DNA of 64,000 nt, from positions 1 through 64,000 of the forward strand of contig NZ_VLKT01000031.1 in the NCBI RefSeq assembly GCF_007830515.1, read 5' to 3'. Each line of letters begins with the position of its first letter. Positions within the stretch are counted from its first letter, which is position 1. The position numbers were made by a program, and so were the translations under genes. The stretch is from Mesorhizobium tianshanense (GTDB lineage: Bacteria; Pseudomonadota; Alphaproteobacteria; Rhizobiales; Rhizobiaceae). Positions 50,655 to 59,867 of the stretch are shown here, piece by piece. The notes beneath the pieces were generated by a model, which saw only the letters and a program-made list of their open reading frames with translations, searched no databases and was not told where the DNA came from.

Positions 50655-50949
50655 CGACAAGATCGAAATCGAGAACGTCAACATCCCCGGGCGGACCGAA
50701 CGGGTTGATCGCGCGAAATACATGGCGATACGCACTGCGCTTCTGACCGTCTTGCCGAGCGAAGCGCCTGGACTGAAAGTCGCAGACGCGAAAGAGGCGC
50801 TTCTGCCCCTGCTTGACGACGACCTCTTTCCGCGAGGCAAGACGGCTGGATGGTGGTTGAAAGCCGTCCAGCTCGACCTCGAGGCAAAAGGCGTCATCAA
50901 ACGCGCGCCTCATAAGCCGGTTCATCTCTACAGGCATGGGCCAATCTAA
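50647..50949 (+). CDS. Conserved hypothetical protein of the TetR operon
   Basis: This 100-residue protein (NVNIPGRTERVDRAKYMAIR, PGLKVADAKEALLPLLDDDL, TAGWWLKAVQLDLEAKGVIK) looks like a small winged-helix domain, with a C-terminal RAPHKPVHLYRH. It overlaps the previous gene by eight bases. No function can be assigned. Confidence 0.7.
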   Translation: MPDDKIEIENVNIPGRTERVDRAKYMAIRTALLTVLPSEAPGLKVADAKEALLPLLDDDLFPRGKTAGWWLKAVQLDLEAKGVIKRAPHKPVHLYRHGPI

Positions 50950-50981
50950 GCTCTGATCTGAATCCCAAGATATCCGAGCGC

Positions 50982-52418
50982 CTATCCGGTCGCTTCCTGT
51001 GGCCGGGCTGCCGGCCCCGAGATACTCAGAGCGGCAAGGCACCCCAGAATCCCGAGCGGCACGAAGGCGAGGAACAGCCAGCTGGCGACATTTGCCGCGG
51101 CCTCTCGGTTCAGGCCTTCGGAAAAACCGCTGGCGTTGGCGACGATGCCGGTCAGTGCTGCACCCACCGCATAGCCGATGCGCTGCATCGTCGGCACGGC
51201 GGCGGAGGCGATCGTCTGCTCATCGTCCCTGGCCGATGCCACGATCACGCGCGTGACGAAGGGCCAGGCAATGCCGAAGCCGCCGCCTTGCAGCAAGGCG
51301 CAAAACAGGATCAGCGGAATCGAACCCGCCGGCACCGCATAGGCGAAGCCGGAAATGCCCGTCGCGATCATCAGCGCGCCGCCGGTGATGATCAGCCTCT
51401 CGCGCTCCGGCGGGGCATTGGCGACGAGGATCGACAGGACCGACCAGGCGATCGATTCGGCGGCGATGATATAGCCGGTGGTCAGGATCGGAATGCCGTG
51501 CAGGCTGGTCAGCAGCAGCGGCCCGTAGACGGCGAAGGAGCAGGTCGCCACCGAAAAGGCTGCGATCATGGTCATGCCTGCGCCGACCGGCGAACGCCAT
51601 GAGAACAGCCGCGACGGGAACAGCCGCGAGCGCGGCTTCAGCGCGTCGATGCGGATGAACAGAGTGAGGCCCGCCAGGCCGAGGGTGAGCAGCAGGGACG
51701 AGCGCAGCAGGGCAATGTCGATACCGGCAGTGGCGATCAGCACGACGCTGACGGCAAGGCAGCCGAGCGCGGCAAAGGGGAAGGGCGGCGCCACCCCAAC
51801 GATCGCGCGCGGCCTGGTCGCCTCGGGTGTGTTAAGCACGATGAAGCTCGCCAGCGCCATGGTCATGCCGCCGAGCGTGAAGATGCCGAAAGCCCAGCGC
51901 CAGGAGAGCAGCTCGGTCATCAACGCACCGAGCACCGGCCCGCTGAAGGCGGCAACGCCCCAGATCGCCGACATGACACCGAAAAGCTGCGGCCAGATAA
52001 TGCGCGGAAACAGCCGCTCGACCGAGACGAAGGCCAGCGACACCAGCGCGCCGCCGCCAAGCCCCTCGATCAGGCGTCCCGCCAGGAACAGCGGCATGGA
52101 CGGCGCGATGGCGCAGACCAGCGCGCCGGCCGCGTAGAGCAGGGCGGCGACCACCATGTTGGTGCGCAGCGCGACATAGCTCACCAGCCGGCCGGCGGCG
52201 GCGCCGGCGACGATGGCGCCGAGTTCGTAGATCGCCAGCGACCAGCCGACCAGCTGCACGCCGGCGAGTTCGCCGACCATGGCCGGCATCACCGTCGCCA
52301 CCATCGTCTCGTTGGTGGCGTGCAGCAGGATGCCAAGGCTGATGAAGCAGAAGCGCGCCAGATCGCCGCTCGCCCATAGCGCCCGCCAGTCGACCCTGTT
52401 TGTGCTGGTCTCGGTCAT
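50982..52418 (-). CDS. MFS multidrug-type exporter
   Basis: This 478-residue membrane protein has 12 or more hydrophobic helices. GELAGVQLVGWSLAIYELGA and GRLIEGLGGGALVSLAFVSV correspond to the DHA-type signature region, with a motif-C-like segment GVAAFSGPVLGALM. The start is supported by GGGAGG four bases before the ATG. It converges on the TetR operon, a common regulator-exporter pairing, so TetR may control it; substrate unknown. Confidence 0.88.
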   Translation of the reverse strand: MTETSTNRVDWRALWASGDLARFCFISLGILLHATNETMVATVMPAMVGELAGVQLVGWSLAIYELGAIVAGAAAGRLVSYVALRTNMVVAALLYAAGALVCAIAPSMPLFLAGRLIEGLGGGALVSLAFVSVERLFPRIIWPQLFGVMSAIWGVAAFSGPVLGALMTELLSWRWAFGIFTLGGMTMALASFIVLNTPEATRPRAIVGVAPPFPFAALGCLAVSVVLIATAGIDIALLRSSLLLTLGLAGLTLFIRIDALKPRSRLFPSRLFSWRSPVGAGMTMIAAFSVATCSFAVYGPLLLTSLHGIPILTTGYIIAAESIAWSVLSILVANAPPERERLIITGGALMIATGISGFAYAVPAGSIPLILFCALLQGGGFGIAWPFVTRVIVASARDDEQTIASAAVPTMQRIGYAVGAALTGIVANASGFSEGLNREAAANVASWLFLAFVPLGILGCLAALSISGPAARPQEATG

Positions 52419-52517
52419 CCCGCCTCCCGAACTTTCTTATACGCCGATTCAAAATGATGGAACGCTCTTCGCGTCCAAATAGAAACGCGGCGCTTCGGGA
52501 ACGGCTTGTAAAACCTC

Positions 52518-52546
52518 AACCGCAGTTGAGCTCAAGCGGTTTTTTT
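52518..52546. terminator. Hairpin AACCGC ... GCGGTT with T-run
   Basis: AACCGC / GCGGTT enclose the self-complementary TTGAGCTCAA, followed on the plus strand by six or seven T. It lies between the MFS gene start and the DUF992 gene end; no plus-strand gene feeds it, so its role is unclear. Confidence 0.5.
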
Positions 52547-52647
52547 GCGGTGGGCTAAGGATGCCCATCAAGTGTGAGGCGATCGAAGATTGGCGCCGGC
52601 GGCGATCGTGACGGCAGCGATGATCGTCCTTGGCATGGCGGTTTGTG

Positions 52648-52688
52648 AAAAATTGCGCGGCGCGGAACGATCCTGTTCCGCGCCGCGC
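52648..52688 (-). terminator. Intrinsic terminator of the DUF992 gene
   Basis: A perfect 14-bp stem (GCGCGGCGCGGAAC with its complement at 52,675-52,688) is followed on the minus strand by AATTTTT, 20 bases past the stop codon. Confidence 0.85.
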
Positions 52689-52708
52689 TCAGAGCCACGC
52701 TATGCCGC

Positions 52709-53182
52709 TTATTTGTACGAGTGGATCAGCTCCAGCGAAGTGACGGCGACCGCCAGGTTGACGCCGGTCTGCGCCTGTACGTTGAGAGGCTGTAGCGAGA
52801 AGGCGCTGTTCAGTCCGCCGACTAGAAGGTTGGCGCCGCCGCCGGTCACCAAGCTGGCCTCGGCGTTGACGCCATAATAGCTGCCGGCAAGATCGCTGGA
52901 AGCACGGTTGCCGGTGGCCGCCAGAACCGCCCATATCAACTCGCCCTGATGCGTCTTGCCGACGTCGACGCCAAGCTTGGAAATGACCCCGGTATAGGCT
53001 TCGGGGGGACCGCCATGGTGGGGGCGAAAGGTGCAGGTCACCCCTTTGTTGGATGTGACGATATAGCCGGTGCCGCCGTCGATGGTGCAGTCGAGCACGC
53101 CGAGCTGAAGCCTGCCCGCGCTGGCAGGGGAGGCGAGAACTGTGGCGGCGAGGCCGCCGGCGCAGGCGAGTTTCTTGATCAT
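52709..53182 (-). CDS. DUF992 exported protein
   Basis: This 157-residue protein has a signal peptide (MIKKLACAGGLAATVLASPA, cleavage after ASA) and the DUF992 pattern (RLQLGVLDCTIDGGTGYIVT, GVTCTFRPHHG, YTGVISKLGVDVGKTHQGEL, AGSYYGVNAEASLVTGGGAN). These periplasmic proteins are frequent in rhizobia and have no known role. The ATG at 53,182 has an AGGGTCC-rich leader; GGAGGG lies inside the first codons' upstream region. Confidence 0.85.
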   Translation of the reverse strand: MIKKLACAGGLAATVLASPASAGRLQLGVLDCTIDGGTGYIVTSNKGVTCTFRPHHGGPPEAYTGVISKLGVDVGKTHQGELIWAVLAATGNRASSDLAGSYYGVNAEASLVTGGGANLLVGGLNSAFSLQPLNVQAQTGVNLAVAVTSLELIHSYK

Positions 53183-53420
53183 GGGAGGGTCCTTTCGCGA
53201 ATTGCCTTGAACAACGGCTAAGCGTCGCGAGCGTTCCGCCGATAACTTGGCGCGATCAAGGCGAGCGTTAACGCGTGTCGTCCAAAAGCATCCCCCGACA
53301 AACTTGAAGCACACCGCATGAATTCCATTACATGCGATGCGCTCAAATAAGCAGTCTTCGAGCGTTTCGAAGGCATGCCACGCGGCAGGCCTGCCATATC
53401 AGGCCGGACGCCGCCGTCGG

Positions 53421-54266
53421 TCAGCCGGCGCCGGTGCGCGCCAGGCCGTCCTTGGCCGGCTGGTAGGTGGGGTTGAGGCGCACGGCCTCGCGGTAGGATT
53501 TCGCCGCCTTGGCCTTGTCGCCGCGCCGCTCGTAGATCAGCGCCTGATTGGACCAGGCCTCGGCGTTCTTGCCGTCGAGCTTGATCGCCATGTTGATGTC
53601 GGCGAAGGCATTGTCCTCGTCGTTCGTGGCCAGGTAGGAAAGGCCGCGGCCATTGTAAGGCTCGGCGGCGTCCGGCGCCAGTGAGATGGCGGTCGAGAAA
53701 TCCTCGATGGCGAAGGCGTGCTGGCCCTGGCTCTGATAGATCAGGCCGCGATTGTGGTAGGCGCGGGCATCTGTCGTGTCGAGCTGGATCGCCTTCTGGA
53801 AATCGTTGAATGCTTCCTGGGTGCGGCCGGCCCTGCGGTAGAGATTGCCACGGCCGATATAGGCGGCGTCATAGTTGGAATTGATCTGGATCGAGTGGTT
53901 GTAGTCGGCAAGCGCGGCCGCCTGGTCGCCGAGGAAGCGATGGATGAGAGCGCGGTTCGAATAGGCCTGGTAGAAATTCGGATTGAGCTGGATGGCGGTG
54001 TCGAAGTCCTTGAGCGCCGCCTGGTACTGGCCGCCACGGCCATAGGCCGAGCCGCGCACGTTGTAGCCTTCCGGATCCTGGGGACTGCGCTGGATCACGG
54101 CCGATAGCGAGGAAATGTTCTCGACCGATCCTTGTGCCTTGTCGATGTTGTTGAATCCGGCGGTCGGGGCTGTCTGGCAGCCGGCAAGCGCCAAGCCAGA
54201 AAGCAGGGCTGCCGTCAGGGCGAAGCCGTGCATTGCGGTTTTGCGCTCCAGGCTTGTTGCGTTCAT
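53421..54266 (-). CDS. TPR-repeat lipoprotein
   Basis: This 281-residue protein has a lipoprotein signal (MHGFALTAALLSGLALAGCQ) followed by about six or seven tetratricopeptide repeats (for example AYSNRALIHRFLGDQAAALA and AYHNRGLIYQSQGQHAFAIE). It resembles NlpI-type lipoproteins that act as protein-binding scaffolds in the envelope. The start could be the first ATG at 54,266 or the Met at residue 12. Confidence 0.85.
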   Translation of the reverse strand: MNATSLERKTAMHGFALTAALLSGLALAGCQTAPTAGFNNIDKAQGSVENISSLSAVIQRSPQDPEGYNVRGSAYGRGGQYQAALKDFDTAIQLNPNFYQAYSNRALIHRFLGDQAAALADYNHSIQINSNYDAAYIGRGNLYRRAGRTQEAFNDFQKAIQLDTTDARAYHNRGLIYQSQGQHAFAIEDFSTAISLAPDAAEPYNGRGLSYLATNDEDNAFADINMAIKLDGKNAEAWSNQALIYERRGDKAKAAKSYREAVRLNPTYQPAKDGLARTGAG

Positions 54267-54411
54267 GTCTGCTCTGTCCTCACTGCCGCCGCGCCGTCAG
54301 GTTCCCTCTCGAACCGGCCCCCCGAACCAGGTCGAATTCAAAACAAAAAGGTGGCGGCGATTACGCATCGCGCCACCCTGGATATCCTTCGAAAAGGACG
54401 AAAAATTGGCG

Positions 54412-54684
54412 TCAGAACCGCGGCGGACGCGGAGCACCAGCAGCACCGGCCGCCACTGGGCGCGGCGTCATCGGCAACAGGCCTTCGCGCTGGGCGCGCT
54501 TGCGGGCCAGCTTGCGGGCGCGGCGAACGGCTTCCGCCTTCTCACGCGCGCGCTTCTCGGAAGGCTTCTCGTAATGCCCACGCATCTTCATTTCGCGGAA
54601 GATGCCTTCGCGCTGCATCTTTTTCTTGAGCGCGCGAAGCGCCTGGTCAACATTGTTGTCGCGGACGAGTACCTGCACGGGCAA
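54412..54684 (-). CDS. rpsU: 30S ribosomal protein S21
   Basis: This 90-residue protein starts MPVQVLVRDNNVDQALRALK and has KKMQREGIFREMKMRGHYEK, PSEKRAREKAEAVRRARKLA, typical of S21, with the basic extended tail usual in alphaproteobacteria. Confidence 0.95.
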   Translation of the reverse strand: MPVQVLVRDNNVDQALRALKKKMQREGIFREMKMRGHYEKPSEKRAREKAEAVRRARKLARKRAQREGLLPMTPRPVAAGAAGAPRPPRF

Positions 54685-55018
54685 TCCTGTCTTTCGGGTT
54701 TGATATCAACAGGCAAGCGGCCATAGCCACCAGCCTCCGCAGTGGGCTACACCACGAATTGCGGCGGCTGATAGCAGAATCATGCCGCTTTGTCCACTGC
54801 TGAAACGAAAAACCCGCCTAGCGGCGGGTCATCGGCGCAAATCAGCACCGTATCTAAATCAATAGCATAACTGCCGTCAGAAAGCAATCGATTGATCGCG
54901 AGTTCAGGCAGTGTGTCTGCCTTCCAAATTGCCAGCCGGGCAGAATGGTTCCAGCCGTTTGGCCACGCAAGCGTGCCGAACGACCCAGCCGCAGGTCCCA
55001 GTTCAAGCCGCGTCGAGC
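54685..55018. other. Intergenic region between rpsU and the rpiR-type gene
   Basis: This region holds the rpsU promoter and, at 54,807-54,829, the terminator for the leftward RpiR-type gene. No coding frame is convincing. Confidence 0.5.
54807..54829 (-). terminator. Intrinsic terminator downstream of the rpiR-type gene
   Basis: The perfect stem ACCCGCC / GGCGGGT with a 4-base loop is followed on the minus strand by TTTTT (A-run at 54,808-54,812 on the plus strand). It also insulates rpsU. Confidence 0.8.
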
Positions 55019-55846
55019 CTACCGCAAGCTTTCCAACTCGCGGATGCGTTTGGCGCTGTCAGCCTCGAGCTGCCGGGTGACGGCGCCGATCAGGGTTTCG
55101 GCAACGACGAAAAGCGCCGCCGAGGAGTCCCAGGCCGAGGGCACGGCGGTGCGCCCGGCGATGACATGGCGGGCAAAGCGGGCGATCGGCGACAGCCACT
55201 GGTCGGTGAACAGCACGATCTGCACGCCGCGCTGGTGCGCCGTTTCGGCAAAGCGAACCAGGCTGTCCTGGTAGCGCCTGATGTCGAAGATCACCAGCAC
55301 GTCGCGCTTGCCCATGTCGATCAGCCGGTCGCGCCAGACGCTCTCCTGCCCGGTGAGATGGAAGACGTTGGGCTGGACGATGGCGAGGTGGGCGGCCATG
55401 TAGCAGGCAAGCGGATCGGTGAAGCGGCCGCCGATCAGGAATGTCTTGCCGCGCCGGTCGGCAAGCCTTGCGGCGATGTCGGCAAGCTGCTTGTCGGACA
55501 GGTGCTTGAACGTCTCGCGCAAATTGTCGAGCGTCGCCTCCAGCAGGGGCGAAACCGCGCCGCCGTTCGGCGACGGCGGATTTAGTGTCCGTGACGCCGG
55601 CGACTGCAACTGCGCCGCCAGTTCGTCCTGCAGCGCCGACTGGAATTCCGGATAGTGCTGGAACCCGAGCCTGGCGACGAAGCGCAGGATGGTCGGCGAG
55701 CTTACGCCGGAGGCAGTTGAGAATTCGGCGACCGTCTTCAGGCCGATCAGCGGGTAGTTGGCGATCAGCGTCTGTGCGGCGCGCCGCTCGCCTGCCGGCA
55801 TCGTGCCGATGCGGTCCGAGATCAGTTCGGCAATGCTGGATATCAT
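55019..55846 (-). CDS. RpiR/MurR-family regulator (HTH + SIS)
   Basis: From the ATG at 55,846 the protein has 275 residues: an N-terminal RpiR helix-turn-helix domain (MISSIAELISDRIGTMPAGE, TVAEFSTASGVSSPTILRFV) and a C-terminal SIS sugar-phosphate-binding domain (KTFLIGGRFTDPLACYMAAH, DVLVIFDIRRYQDSLVRFAE). The frame extends to 55,921, but those codons are made of the upstream tandem repeats, so I take the internal Met with GGGTGGGAG before it. It is divergent from the amidohydrolase-TRAP operon and probably controls it. Confidence 0.88.
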   Translation of the reverse strand: MISSIAELISDRIGTMPAGERRAAQTLIANYPLIGLKTVAEFSTASGVSSPTILRFVARLGFQHYPEFQSALQDELAAQLQSPASRTLNPPSPNGGAVSPLLEATLDNLRETFKHLSDKQLADIAARLADRRGKTFLIGGRFTDPLACYMAAHLAIVQPNVFHLTGQESVWRDRLIDMGKRDVLVIFDIRRYQDSLVRFAETAHQRGVQIVLFTDQWLSPIARFARHVIAGRTAVPSAWDSSAALFVVAETLIGAVTRQLEADSAKRIRELESLR

Positions 55847-55869
55847 CTTCTCCCACCCTGGCTGTTTGC

Positions 55870-55920
55870 CGAAATCGCATTTGACCCGAAATCGCGTTTG
55901 ATCCGAATTCGCGTTTGACA
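55870..55920. repeat. Three 17-bp tandem repeats, candidate RpiR operator
   Basis: Three consecutive 17-bp units of the form CGAAATCGCGTTTGATC (with small changes) lie just upstream of the proposed RpiR start. RpiR proteins commonly bind repeated sites in their own promoter region; the regular 17-bp spacing and place fit that. Confidence 0.7.
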
Positions 55921-55933
55921 AAGCCGGTCAAAC
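55913..55933. promoter_or_regulatory. Inverted repeat GTTTGAC-N7-GTCAAAC
   Basis: A perfect 7-bp inverted repeat overlaps the third tandem unit and extends toward the divergent operon. It is a second operator-like element of the same region. Confidence 0.6.
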
Positions 55934-56011
55934 TGTATGAAATCATCCACAGGGACGCAATGATGCAAAATACGTAACATACGATACAGCGCTCGCCGGG
56001 GACTGCAAACA

Positions 56012-56800
56012 ATGGAGACAGCACGGCGCGCCAGCCCTGCATCGCCTGAAGCCGTGAGGGTGACGAACCCGGGCGGATCAAGCCCATTCGTGCTGACCTG
56101 CGACCACGCCTCCAACTTCCTGCCGCCGGAATTCGGAACGCTCGGCCTTGCCGCCGAAGAGCTTTCCCGCCACATCGCCTGGGATCCCGGCGCGCTGCCG
56201 GTCGCCCGCCACATTGCCGAGGCGCTTGACGCGACGCTGGTAGAGACCCGCATTTCGCGCCTTGTCATCGACTGCAACCGCCCGCTCGACGCGCCCGACC
56301 TGATATCGGCGATCAGCGAAACCACTGCCGTTCCGGGCAATGCCGGGCTGACGGAAAAGCAGCGCGCCGCGCGCATCGCCTTGTCGTGGCAGCCCTTCCA
56401 TGACGCGGTCGAACGCATCATCGACAACAGGCTGGCGCGCGGACTGGAGACTCGGCTGGTATCCGTCCATTCCTTCACCCCGGTCTACAAAGGCAAGAGC
56501 CGGCCCTGGCACGTCGGCATCATCCATGACGAGGATCGCCGGTTGGCGTCGCTGCTGATTGCCGCGCTGCAGCGGCTCGCCGGCGTCAATGTCGGCATCA
56601 ACGAGCCCTATTCGCCGGCCGACCGCGTCTATTTCACGCTGGAACGCCATGCGCGCTCGCGGGAGCTACCCTGCGCGATGATTGAAATCCGCAACGACGA
56701 AGTATCCGACGAAGCCGGGCAGCGGAAATGGGCGGCGCGGCTGTCGACGATCCTGGCCAGTTCGGTGTTGCACAGCGAGGTCTCGAATGCAACCGCTTGA
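56012..56800 (+). CDS. N-formylglutamate amidohydrolase family protein
   Basis: This 262-residue protein has the FGase pattern: FVLTCDHASNFLPPEFGTLG, IAWDPGALPVARHIAEALDA, SRLVIDCNRPLDAPDLI and VSVHSFTPVYKGKSRPWHVG. Members hydrolyse N-formyl-glutamate or related acyl amino acids. It leads an operon with a TRAP transporter and a glutamine-synthetase-like ligase, suggesting uptake and breakdown of an acylated or amidated amino acid. Confidence 0.88.
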   Translation: METARRASPASPEAVRVTNPGGSSPFVLTCDHASNFLPPEFGTLGLAAEELSRHIAWDPGALPVARHIAEALDATLVETRISRLVIDCNRPLDAPDLISAISETTAVPGNAGLTEKQRAARIALSWQPFHDAVERIIDNRLARGLETRLVSVHSFTPVYKGKSRPWHVGIIHDEDRRLASLLIAALQRLAGVNVGINEPYSPADRVYFTLERHARSRELPCAMIEIRNDEVSDEAGQRKWAARLSTILASSVLHSEVSNATA

Positions 56801-57341
56801 AGACGGCGGAAAACCGCGTGCCGGGCCGCCGATGCCTGAATTTGTAAAAACCTACGTGCGCGTCGTCGACAGAGCCAGCTGGTATATGGGCCTGTTCGCC
56901 ATGTACCTCGTCTTCGCGATGATCGGCATCCTCACCTATGCGTCGCTAATGAAGGTCTTCTTCGTGCCGTCGATCTGGACGATAGAATTGGCCCAGTTCG
57001 TCATGGTCGCCTATTTCATGCTCGGCGGCGCGTTTTCTCTTCGCGAGGACGACCACGTGCGCATGGACCTGCTCTATGCGGGATGGACGATGCGGCGCAG
57101 GGCCGGGACCGACCTGGTCACCGGCCTCGCGCTCATCTTCTTTCTCGTTGCGCTGCAGATCGGCGGCATAGCTTCGATGATCTACGCGTTCCAATACAGC
57201 GAGAAAGGGTTTTCCGCCTGGGCGCCTTACATGGCGCCGATCAAGGTCGTCATCAATATCGGACTGTTCCTGACGCTGCTCCAGGCGATCGCCATCTGGT
57301 TCAAGGACTGGGCGCGTTATCGCGGGGAGCCGATGAGTTGA
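56787..57341 (+). CDS. dctQ: TRAP transporter small membrane subunit DctQ
   Basis: This 184-residue protein has four hydrophobic helices and the DctQ motif WTIELAQFVMVAYFMLGGAF, SLREDDHVRMDLLY. I choose the ATG at 56,787 (GAGG six bases upstream, 14-base overlap with the amidohydrolase gene) over 56,832. It joins DctM to form the secondary transporter. Confidence 0.9.
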   Translation: MQPLEDGGKPRAGPPMPEFVKTYVRVVDRASWYMGLFAMYLVFAMIGILTYASLMKVFFVPSIWTIELAQFVMVAYFMLGGAFSLREDDHVRMDLLYAGWTMRRRAGTDLVTGLALIFFLVALQIGGIASMIYAFQYSEKGFSAWAPYMAPIKVVINIGLFLTLLQAIAIWFKDWARYRGEPMS

Positions 57342-58663
57342 GTTACGAGGTCATCGCCCTACTGATGTTTTCCGGCATGATGCTGCTGCTCCTCACCGGG
57401 CAGCGCGTCTTCGCGGTGATCGGGTTCGTCGGCGCCCTGGCTGCGCTGCTGCTGTGGGGCGACGGCGGTGTCGAGATGTCGTTCACCTCCATCATGAAGG
57501 TGATGAAGTGGTATCCGCTGCTCACGCTGCCGCTTTTCGTTTTCATGGGCTATATGCTGGCCGAGTCGCATATCGCCGACGACCTCTACAAGATGTTCCA
57601 CGTCTGGATGGGCCCGCTTCGCGGCGGCCTCGCCGTCGGCACCATCTTCATGATGGTGATCATCTCGGCGATCAACGGGCTGAGCGTCGCCGGGATGGCG
57701 GTGGGCGCAACCATAGCCCTTCCCGAGCTCTTGCGGCGCGGCTATGACAAGACCATGGTCACCGGCGTGATCCAGGCGGGCTCGACGCTTGGTATCCTCG
57801 TCCCGCCGAGCGTCGTGCTCGTGCTCTACGGCATGATCGCGCGTCAGCCGGTCGGCAATCTGTGGATGGCCGGCGTATTTCCGGGCCTGCTCATGGCCGC
57901 GCTGTTCATTCTCTACATCGTGATCCGCTGCTGGCTGCAGCCGGAGCTTGGGCCGCCGCTGTCGAAGGAAGAGCGTGTCCGCTACAGCTTGACGGAAAAA
58001 TTCATCCTGTTGCGGGCGGGGCTTGTTCCGCTGGCCATCTTCCTGTCGATGACCGGGCTGTTCCTCACCGGCGTAACGAGCCTGGTCGAGAGCTCGGCCG
58101 TGGGCGCGGTCACGTCGATCCTCGCCGCGCTGATGCGTGGGCGGCTGACATGGGCGATACTGCATCAAACGACGCGCAAGACGCTTGCTATCAGCTGCAT
58201 GTTCTTCTGGATCATCACCGCCGCACTTTGTTTCGGCGCGGTCTTCGACGGGCTCGGCGCGGTGAAATCGGTCGAGCGCCTGTTCCTCGGCGATCTCGGC
58301 CTCGAGCCCTGGCAGGTGCTGGTGCTGATGCAACTCACCTTCCTCGCCCTTGGAGTTTTTCTTGACGACACGGCCATGCTGGTCATCGTCGCACCGCTGT
58401 TCATTCCGCTCGCCGCCGCGCTCGGTTTCGATCTGGTGTGGTACGGCGTGCTCTACACGATCACCTGCCAGATCGCTTATCTAACGCCGCCCTTCGGCTA
58501 CAATCTCTTCCTGATGCGCGCCATGGCGCCACCGGAAGTGACGCTTCCCGACATCTATCGTTCCATAGTTCCGTTCGTCGGGATCATGCTGCTGACGCTG
58601 CTGATCATCGGAGTTTTCCCCGAGATCGCGACGTGGCTGCCCAACTACTACTATTCGAAGTAG
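57338..58663 (+). CDS. dctM: TRAP transporter large membrane subunit DctM
   Basis: This 441-residue protein begins at TTG (57,338), which overlaps the dctQ stop as TTGA. It has a dozen hydrophobic helices with TRAP-M segments NGLSVAGMAVGATIALPELL, TGVIQAGSTLGILVPPSVVL and ITCQIAYLTPPFGYNLFLMR. It is the ion-coupled transport subunit. Confidence 0.93.
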   Translation: MSYEVIALLMFSGMMLLLLTGQRVFAVIGFVGALAALLLWGDGGVEMSFTSIMKVMKWYPLLTLPLFVFMGYMLAESHIADDLYKMFHVWMGPLRGGLAVGTIFMMVIISAINGLSVAGMAVGATIALPELLRRGYDKTMVTGVIQAGSTLGILVPPSVVLVLYGMIARQPVGNLWMAGVFPGLLMAALFILYIVIRCWLQPELGPPLSKEERVRYSLTEKFILLRAGLVPLAIFLSMTGLFLTGVTSLVESSAVGAVTSILAALMRGRLTWAILHQTTRKTLAISCMFFWIITAALCFGAVFDGLGAVKSVERLFLGDLGLEPWQVLVLMQLTFLALGVFLDDTAMLVIVAPLFIPLAAALGFDLVWYGVLYTITCQIAYLTPPFGYNLFLMRAMAPPEVTLPDIYRSIVPFVGIMLLTLLIIGVFPEIATWLPNYYYSK

Positions 58664-58693
58664 GTCCAAAAAGTTCAACCAGAGGGAAAGACA

Positions 58694-59758
58694 ATGGACA
58701 AAGTGCAGAGCAGACGCAATTTCCTCAAGAAGGCCGGTCTCGTGACCGCGGGCGCCGCCGGCGCCTCGACGCTTGCGACGCCCTATGTCATGGCCCAGTC
58801 GACGCCCATCAAATGGCGGCTTCAGACCTATGCCGGCGCGGCACTCGGACCGCACGTGACCAAGCCGGCGGTCGACGCCTTCAACGCGGCGGCGAAGGGC
58901 GAGATGGAAATCGAGCTCTACTACGCAGACCAGCTCGTGCCGACCGGCGAACTGTTCCGGGCGATGCAGGCCGGCACGATCAATGCGGTGCATTCCGACG
59001 ACGACTCGATGGCGGCGCCGGTCGACATCTCGGTGTTCGGTGGTTATTTCCCGTTCGCAACCAAGCACATCCTCGACGTTCCGGCGCTGTTCAACCAACA
59101 TGGCCTCGCCGAGATCTGGCGCGACGCCTATGCCAAGGCCGGCGGCGTGGTGTGGCTTTCCGCGGCCGGGCAGGACCCCTGCCACTTCAACACCAAAAAG
59201 CCGATCACCAGCCTCGCGGACCTACAGGGCCTGCGCCTCTACACCTTCCCGACGGCGGGCAAGTTCCTCGCGCAGTTTGGCGTGATCCCCGTCGTGCTGC
59301 CCTACGAGGACGTGCAGGTCGCCGTCCAGACCGGCGAGCTCGACGGCATGTCGTGGTCGGGCATTACCGAGGACTACACCGTTGGCTGGGCCGATGTGAC
59401 CGACCACTTCACGACCAACAACATTTCCGGCGCCTGGATCGGCTCCTGGTTCGTCAACGAGAAAAGCTGGGCCGATATCCCCGAGCACCTGCAGAAGCTC
59501 TGGCTCGCCTGCGTCGATGCCGGCCATACCTACCGCAACCAATGGTATTGGGGCGGTGAGGCAAGCCTGCGAGCCAATGGCGACAAGCTGAAGCTGACCA
59601 CCATCCCGGCCGCGGAGTGGGCGCAAGTCGAAGACGCGGCGCTGAAGTTCTGGGACGAGATCGCAGCGGAGAGCGAAACGCGCGCCAAAGTGGTCGGCAT
59701 CTTCAAGGAGTACAACGCCATGCTGAAGAAGGCGGGCGGCGTCTATACCCAGGGCTGA
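58694..59758 (+). CDS. dctP: TRAP transporter substrate-binding protein DctP
   Basis: This 354-residue protein has a twin-arginine signal (SRRNFLKKAGLVTAGAAGAS) and the DctP fold: IKWRLQTYAGAALGPHVTKP, LQGLRLYTFPTAGKFLAQFG and GELDGMSWSGITEDYTVGWA. Tat export suggests folding before secretion. The ligand is probably a mono- or dicarboxylate; the neighbours hint at an amino-acid derivative. Confidence 0.93.
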   Translation: MDKVQSRRNFLKKAGLVTAGAAGASTLATPYVMAQSTPIKWRLQTYAGAALGPHVTKPAVDAFNAAAKGEMEIELYYADQLVPTGELFRAMQAGTINAVHSDDDSMAAPVDISVFGGYFPFATKHILDVPALFNQHGLAEIWRDAYAKAGGVVWLSAAGQDPCHFNTKKPITSLADLQGLRLYTFPTAGKFLAQFGVIPVVLPYEDVQVAVQTGELDGMSWSGITEDYTVGWADVTDHFTTNNISGAWIGSWFVNEKSWADIPEHLQKLWLACVDAGHTYRNQWYWGGEASLRANGDKLKLTTIPAAEWAQVEDAALKFWDEIAAESETRAKVVGIFKEYNAMLKKAGGVYTQG

Positions 59759-59867
59759 GACGGCCTTGATCGCGCGGGTGCCCGGCGGACGGGCGCCCGA
59801 GTCGACGTTCATTTGGAAGCCGGCGCGGTGTGCAGGCTAGGATGCGGAACCACGTGCGGAGCAGTCA

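Noticed and set aside
55847..55921. Extended N-terminus of the RpiR regulator
   Set aside because: These codons are made of tandem operator-like repeats, and the family starts at the internal Met with a purine-rich leader.
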